Assembly (NCBI GenBank): GCA_003483675.1
Contig: DMYK01000584.1
Span: 1 to 9,924, forward strand
DNA: 9,924 bases
Direction of reading: 5' to 3'
Source of the DNA: Microcoleaceae cyanobacterium UBA11344
GTDB lineage: Bacteria > Cyanobacteriota > Cyanobacteriia > Cyanobacteriales > Microcoleaceae
Made by a program: the position numbers and the translations under genes. The notes under the pieces are model-generated. The model was given only the letters and a program-made list of their open reading frames with translations, did no database searches and was not told the origin of the DNA. Below are positions 6,425 through 9,924 of the stretch, in pieces. How positions within the stretch are numbered: position 1 is the first letter of the stretch; every line of letters starts with the position of its first letter.

Positions 6425-6451
6425 GCTGGAGGTGACTTTTTCACCTCTAGC
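6425..6451. terminator. Strong 11-bp hairpin after the cyclase gene
   Basis: GCTGGAGGTGA (6425-6435) pairs with TCACCTCTAGC (6441-6451) with one G-T pair and a CTTTT loop, starting 18 nt after the cyclase stop. A run of A precedes it at 6420-6424, while no T-run follows on the plus strand. The classical U-tract is therefore present only for minus-strand transcription. By position it still likely ends or protects the cyclase transcript. Confidence 0.5.
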
Positions 6452-6513
6452 ATAAAAGAAATCAACTGGCTGTAGCCCACCTACTGTATTTTTATCTAAT
6501 TTTAAAAAAAATT

Positions 6514-8751
6514 ATGAATCAAATCAAAGCGGTTTCTGACGTGTTTCCTCGATCGGTTTTATCAGCAAGTCGAGCGGAGTTTGGAGAAAATAATGAGACG
6601 CAAAAGTCAAAACAACCAGCCCTAAAATTGCTTGTGAAAGACGAGGGGAAAATTCCTGAAGATTTGCAGGGTCATGTCTTTATTATCGGGCCAGTGGGGT
6701 CGGTAAATTCTCCCAATCAGCCTGGGACAGAAATTGTTTTTCCTGCCCGTGATGACTCCAAGGCTCTTTATAATGGCGATGGAATGGTTTATCGCTTAGA
6801 TTTTAACGATCGTGCTGGGGGAGTGAAGTTTTCTTCTGCGTTGATGAAAACTCCCTGTTATTATGCCGATTTCGCCACGTTTAGCCAAAAAAAATTAAAG
6901 TTTCAAAATTTAGGAATTGTCCGCTTATCGGAAAAGTTGGGAGTTAGAAATCAGCTTAATACTGCATTTTTACCGATGCAGTTTTCTGAGGAGGAAGGCT
7001 ATCGTTTGCTGGCAACCTGGGATATAGGCAGACCTTACGAAATTGACACTGAAACCCTGGAAGTTATCACGCCGGTGGGGAGTAATTCGGAGTGGCGTCC
7101 GATGAATCCTTTAATGTCAGATTTGCCGTTTCAACCGCCATTTCCTTTTCCTCTGGTTCAAGGTTCAGCCCATCCTTGTTTTGATTTTCACACAAAAGAA
7201 ATGTTTACGGTTAATGCCGGCAGGTCTTTAACGACATTTCTCTCACAATTACGACCGGTAATTTATAGCGTATTGGATGCTATAAGTTGGATAAAACCTC
7301 ACCCTCCCGAAGAGATCATCATCGAGGAACCGATAAAATCAGAAGAAGAGAAACAAGCCACCTCCGAAAACATTTTTGATCAAATTATCGGCTTTTGCAA
7401 AAAATTAATTTTTGCCATCTACAATTTGCTCCAAGCGTTTAATCCGTTTAGCAATTTCACCGACTTAGTGCGCTGGGATGGTAAAGGAAATCTTCAAAGA
7501 TGGCAACTGGTACAAGCAAATGGCTGCCCGGTAAAAATTCAACAAAGTCTACACCAACTTGCGATAACGGAAGATTATATTATCCTGATAGATACGGCTT
7601 TTAAAATGCTGATAGAAGAATTATTGTCGGCGGAGTCAGGGAAAAAATATAAAAGTGTCGAGAAATTTTTAAGAAATTTAATAGATCGGCCACAATTAGC
7701 AGACAATCGCGTTTATATTATTCGTCGAGATGCGCTAAAACCAGACAAGAAAAAAGTCCGGGTGCAAAAAGCGATAATTCCTCGCGGTACGAATCATTTT
7801 ATCGCTGATTACCAAAATCCCAACCAAGAAATTACGCTCCACATGGCAAATATGGGTACTTGGGATGCGGCGGAGTGGATTCGAGATATTGATGAATCAA
7901 TGTTGACATCGAGCGAAATTGACAATTTAGAAAAACTTTATGGGGTGATTTCTGGTCCAACCGATATAAGTCGGCTGGGATGTCATATCGTTAATGGAGA
8001 AACCGGCGAATTAATCCGCTCAGATTTGACTGATTTATATGAGGATTGTAGCCTAAATAACTCTGAAAAAAAACAACAGCTTAAAAAAGAGGAGAATGGT
8101 TATTCTCAGTATACTTGGGGACCCGCATTATTTACTTGTGCGGATACGTCAAAACCTTTGCAAGATATTTATTGGAGTTGTTTGGGATGTTGGCCGGAGT
8201 TACTCACAAAACATGGTTTGAAACTGTACAAAAACTATAAGTATCGAGACGTACCAGAAGATGAAGTTATTCACCTAACAAAAGAGGGAATTCAATCAAA
8301 CTTACTTCGCTTGCATATTAAGCCTTTAGGAAGTGTTAGCGAGTCGGAAAGTCGTTTACAAATTCAAGATGTCTATCAGTTTCCAAGTAATTCGTTTGGG
8401 ACTTCACCGCAATTTGTGCCTCGTGCTGGTGGGACTGGAGACTCAAGGGATGGTTATCTTGTTTGTGTGGTGCATCATGGCACTGATGAGGAAACAGATA
8501 ATGGTAATGAAATTTGGATTTTCGATGCGGCAAATCTCAAACAAGGGCCAGTTTGTCAGCTATGGCATCCACAACTTAAACTCGGTTTTACTGTACATAC
8601 AGCTTGGTTGTCAAAAATTGCTAAACGCACAGCAACTTACAATATTCCTGTTGAGGAAGATTATCAAGATTTAGTTGCACAGCAGCCGGCAGAAATTCAA
8701 GAATTATTTGAGAAGGAAATTTACCCGCATTTTAAATCGCAAAACCTCTGA
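6514..8751 (+). CDS. Carotenoid oxygenase (RPE65/CCD family), long form
   Basis: 745 residues from ATG 6514. The leader is A/T-rich with no clear Shine-Dalgarno. Carotenoid cleavage oxygenases use Fe(II) and O2 to split a conjugated double bond, giving apocarotenoids or retinal; stilbenes are substrates of some members. They are seven-bladed propellers with four His ligands. Likely ligands here are H220 (GSAHPCFDF), H347 (LHQLAITEDY), H428 (GTNHFIADY) and H695 (FTVHTAW). The N-terminal LQGHVFIIGP and NGDGMVYRLDF (88-98) are family hallmarks. The protein is 200 or more residues longer than typical bacterial members. One extra segment, about 255-315, has an acidic stretch (EEIIIEEP, SEEEK) followed by the hydrophobic helix IIGFCKKLIFAIYNLLQAF; another is about 505-535, rich in Lys, Glu and Asn. 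The hydrophobic part may help membrane access to carotenoid. It stands alone, 106 bp after the cyclase gene. The family is firm; substrate and cleavage site are not. Confidence 0.88.
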   Translation: MNQIKAVSDVFPRSVLSASRAEFGENNETQKSKQPALKLLVKDEGKIPEDLQGHVFIIGPVGSVNSPNQPGTEIVFPARDDSKALYNGDGMVYRLDFNDRAGGVKFSSALMKTPCYYADFATFSQKKLKFQNLGIVRLSEKLGVRNQLNTAFLPMQFSEEEGYRLLATWDIGRPYEIDTETLEVITPVGSNSEWRPMNPLMSDLPFQPPFPFPLVQGSAHPCFDFHTKEMFTVNAGRSLTTFLSQLRPVIYSVLDAISWIKPHPPEEIIIEEPIKSEEEKQATSENIFDQIIGFCKKLIFAIYNLLQAFNPFSNFTDLVRWDGKGNLQRWQLVQANGCPVKIQQSLHQLAITEDYIILIDTAFKMLIEELLSAESGKKYKSVEKFLRNLIDRPQLADNRVYIIRRDALKPDKKKVRVQKAIIPRGTNHFIADYQNPNQEITLHMANMGTWDAAEWIRDIDESMLTSSEIDNLEKLYGVISGPTDISRLGCHIVNGETGELIRSDLTDLYEDCSLNNSEKKQQLKKEENGYSQYTWGPALFTCADTSKPLQDIYWSCLGCWPELLTKHGLKLYKNYKYRDVPEDEVIHLTKEGIQSNLLRLHIKPLGSVSESESRLQIQDVYQFPSNSFGTSPQFVPRAGGTGDSRDGYLVCVVHHGTDEETDNGNEIWIFDAANLKQGPVCQLWHPQLKLGFTVHTAWLSKIAKRTATYNIPVEEDYQDLVAQQPAEIQELFEKEIYPHFKSQNL

Positions 8752-8760
8752 GTGTGAAGC

Positions 8761-8789
8761 CCGATCGCCCTTTGATCGGAAATCCGATC
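8761..8789. repeat. Nested CCGATC palindromes upstream of clpP
   Basis: Three alternating CCGATC/GATCGG blocks (8761-8766, 8774-8779, 8784-8789) can form either of two stems: 8761-8766 with 8774-8779, or GATCGGA (8774-8780) with TCCGATC (8783-8789). They start 9 nt after the oxygenase stop and could act as its end hairpin. No T-run follows. The remaining leader to clpP (8790-8945) shows nothing I can name. Confidence 0.4.
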
Positions 8790-8945
8790 GCACACCCGCC
8801 ACAAATTCCACAAATTACCGCCCCAACCGCGCCCAGCTAAAGGATTTTGCCGATTTCTCGATCGCCCGCCACCGAATCCCTAACTACAAACAAGCCCCAC
8901 CCGCTAAAATTAAAAAATAGAGACGTAAATAGGCAGGCCCTGTCA

Positions 8946-9554
8946 ATGATCCCAACAGTTATAGAACAATCCGGTCGCGGCGAACGCGCCTTTGATATCT
9001 ACTCGCGACTCCTGCGCGATCGCATCGTCTTCTTGGGCCAACAGGTAGACTCAGACTTGGCTAACCTGATCGTCGCCCAATTACTATTTTTAGACGCCGA
9101 AGACCCAGAGAAAGATATTTACCTCTATATCAACTCCCCAGGGGGTTCGGTGACAGCAGGTATGGGCATTTTTGACACCATGAACCACATCCGCCCCGAT
9201 GTGTGCACCATTTGTCTCGGTTTAGCCGCCAGCATGGGCGCTTTTCTGTTGAGTGCGGGGGCCAAAGGCAAGCGCATGAGTCTGCCTCACACCCGGATTA
9301 TGATCCATCAACCTTTGGGTGGAGCTCAGGGACAAGCAACGGATATTGAAATTCAGGCCAAAGAGATTTTGTATCACAAACGCCGCCTGAACGAATTTTT
9401 GGCCGATCATACCGGTCAGCCTCTATCGCGCATTGAAGAAGATACCGAACGGGATTTTTTCATGTCCGCCGAAGAAGCAAAGGAATACGGTTTAGTGGAT
9501 CAAGTGATCGATCGCCGTCCTTCTGCAACTCGTCCGATCGCCGCCGTTGTCTAA
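8946..9554 (+). CDS. clpP: ATP-dependent Clp protease proteolytic subunit
   Basis: 202 residues from ATG 8946 ([20 protein letters not shown]), the usual ClpP N-terminus. The frame is open upstream to 8847, but that extension (Pro/Lys-rich) is not ClpP-like. The Ser protease triad is intact: S96 in [10 protein letters not shown]121 in MIHQPLGG and D170 in TERDFFMS, with spacings of 25 and 49 as in E. coli Clp[12 protein letters not shown] (59-69) lines the active site. ClpP forms two stacked heptameric rings that degrade proteins fed by ClpA/C/X unfoldases in the cytosol. Cyanobacteria carry several paralogues (clpP1-P3, clpR); I cannot say which this is, but with the triad complete it is not ClpR. 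No clpX or second clpP lies alongside in this window. The upstream gap of 194 bp suggests its own promoter. A 14-bp hairpin follows directly. Confidence 0.97.
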   Translation: MIPTVIEQSGRGERAFDIYSRLLRDRIVFLGQQVDSDLANLIVAQLLFLDAEDPEKDIYLYINSPGGSVTAGMGIFDTMNHIRPDVCTICLGLAASMGAFLLSAGAKGKRMSLPHTRIMIHQPLGGAQGQATDIEIQAKEILYHKRRLNEFLADHTGQPLSRIEEDTERDFFMSAEEAKEYGLVDQVIDRRPSATRPIAAVV

Positions 9555-9561
9555 ATTACCA

Positions 9562-9598
9562 GTAATATCAATTCCGGTGGCATAGGAATTGATATTAC
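9562..9598. terminator. Perfect 14-bp hairpin directly after clpP
   Basis: GTAATATCAATTCC (9562-9575) and its exact complement (9585-9598) enclose a 9-nt loop GGTGGCATA, starting 7 nt past the clpP stop. The stem is AT-rich and no T-run follows, so it may act as a stabilising 3' structure or a palindromic repeat more than as a classical terminator. The genes on both sides converge here. Confidence 0.55.
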
Positions 9599-9607
9599 CC
9601 ACAGTCA

Positions 9608-9680
9608 GGACACGGCAGTGCCGTGTCCCTACAATTATCGCGCGATTATTTCGGTGTAGGGAAACGGCATTGCCGTCTCC
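9608..9680. repeat. Inverted pair of GGACACGGCA-type palindromes
   Basis: Arm 9608-9633 and arm 9655-9680 are 26 nt each and are reverse complements with 3 mismatches. Each arm is itself a palindrome: GGACACGGCA/TGCCGTGTCC around one base at 9608-9628, and a degenerate copy at 9660-9680. The 21-nt centre contains the palindrome ATCGCGCGAT (9637-9646). The whole 73-bp unit can fold as one long hairpin or as a cruciform of two. Short GGACACGGCA-N-TGCCGTGTCC palindromes are, as I recall, common dispersed repeats in cyanobacteria. It sits between convergent genes and could end transcription both ways. Confidence 0.7.
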
Positions 9681-9685
9681 TCTTT

Positions 9686-9700
9686 ATTGCCGTCTCCTCC
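9686..9700. repeat. Partial third copy of the palindromic repeat arm
   Basis: ATTGCCGTCTCCTC at 9686-9699 repeats 9669-9682 exactly, offset by 17 bp. It is a half-copy of the palindrome, probably left by local duplication through slippage. Confidence 0.6.
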
Positions 9701-9735
9701 TTTTCCCTGTTCTCGATGGTTACATCCGATCGCAC

Positions 9736-9924
9736 TTATGGCAAAGGTTCGAGATATTGAAGGAAATCGAGCAATTCTACTTTATTTAAGAAGTGCCGCG
9801 CTTCCTGGCCGTAAGCTTGTTTGAGATAATCCTTTCCTTGACTGCTACTCCAGCCCAAACGCTTGATTTCCTCAGTGGTTTTGCTGTAGATTTCCAGATA
9901 TTCAAGGAAGTCTATCAACTCTGC
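9736..9924 (-). CDS. Protein with tandem 48-residue helical repeats, C-terminal part only
   Basis: Read on the minus strand, the frame is open from the window edge to TAA (9738-9736), giving 62 residues, so the start lies beyond the right end; an in-frame TTG at 9918 is not a real start. I do not know its function. The end of one unit (AELIDFLEYLEIYS) is followed by a complete unit, TTEEIKRLGWSSSQGKDYL...VELLDFLQYLEPLP. I recall the pattern of a Leu-Gly-Trp, an 'xxQGxxYL' helix and a final LLxFLxYLExLP at the C-termini of assorted cyanobacterial proteins, but cannot name the domain. It is hydrophilic, with no membrane segment. It converges on clpP. Confidence 0.6.
   Translation of the reverse strand, partial: AELIDFLEYLEIYSKTTEEIKRLGWSSSQGKDYLKQAYGQEARHFLNKVELLDFLQYLEPLP
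9752..9924 (-). repeat. Direct DNA repeat, 144-bp period, inside the right-end gene
   Basis: Bases 9752-9780 and 9896-9924 match at 23 of 29 positions, exactly 144 bp (48 codons) apart. This is the DNA trace of the tandem protein unit ending in LLDFLQYLE / LIDFLEYLE. Confidence 0.65.

Noticed and set aside
8847..8945. N-terminal extension of ClpP to 8847
   Set aside because: The extra 33 residues are Pro/Lys-rich and unlike ClpP, whereas [20 protein letters not shown] at 8946 is the usual N-terminus.
8752..8945. Promoter before clpP (TAAAAT at 8905-8910)
   Set aside because: No -35-like hexamer lies at a suitable distance, so I cannot support it.
9562..9700. CRISPR-like array in the repeat-rich spacer
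   Set aside because: The repeats are inverted, few and unevenly spaced, with no regular spacers and no cas genes.

Overview
The window looks like a cyanobacterial chromosome segment. It has several copies of the HIP1 octamer (GCGATCGC), abundant short palindromic intergenic repeats, a cyclase/ATPase/TPR signalling protein, a carotenoid oxygenase and a cyanobacterial-type ClpP. A filamentous, non-heterocystous (Oscillatoriales-like) species is my guess from the general feel of the repeats and genes; nothing here proves it.

Layout, left to right. 1-756 (+) is the C-terminal two thirds of a multi-pass membrane acyltransferase of the heparan-alpha-glucosaminide N-acetyltransferase/NagX type. Two hairpins follow it (775-809 and 821-842). 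Next is a 94-bp MITE-like element (862-955), then a divergent poly(ADP-ribose) glycohydrolase-like protein (997-2007, +). A 507-bp gap follows with a second, related MITE-like element (2217-2383). The two elements share 13-bp terminal inverted repeats and each is bounded by a 5-bp AT-rich direct repeat. 2527-6407 (+) is one large gene for a soluble-adenylyl-cyclase-like protein (two cyclase domains, an ATPase and a TPR-type C-terminus, about 1,290 residues). It is split into three frames by two apparent frameshifts near 4534 and 4931. 6514-8751 (+) is an unusually long carotenoid cleavage oxygenase. 8946-9554 (+) is clpP with an intact Ser-His-Asp triad. The right end (9736-9924, -) holds the C-terminus of a repeat-containing protein running off the window. 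It converges on clpP across a palindrome-rich spacer.

How the genes relate: I see no operon. The genes are separated by about 100-500 bp with hairpins or repeats between most of them, and they belong to unrelated processes: envelope glycan modification, ADP-ribose metabolism, cAMP signalling, apocarotenoid formation and proteolysis.

Most worth a second look are the PARG-like protein, whose GGG loop is lost while a Q-D-E catalytic motif is kept, bracketed by two related MITE-like elements; the doubly frameshifted sAC-type cyclase; the 48-residue tandem repeat in the right-end gene; and the palindromes inverted on each other between the convergent genes. I did not find a clearly new multi-gene system. 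Family assignments are from recalled motifs, not from searches.
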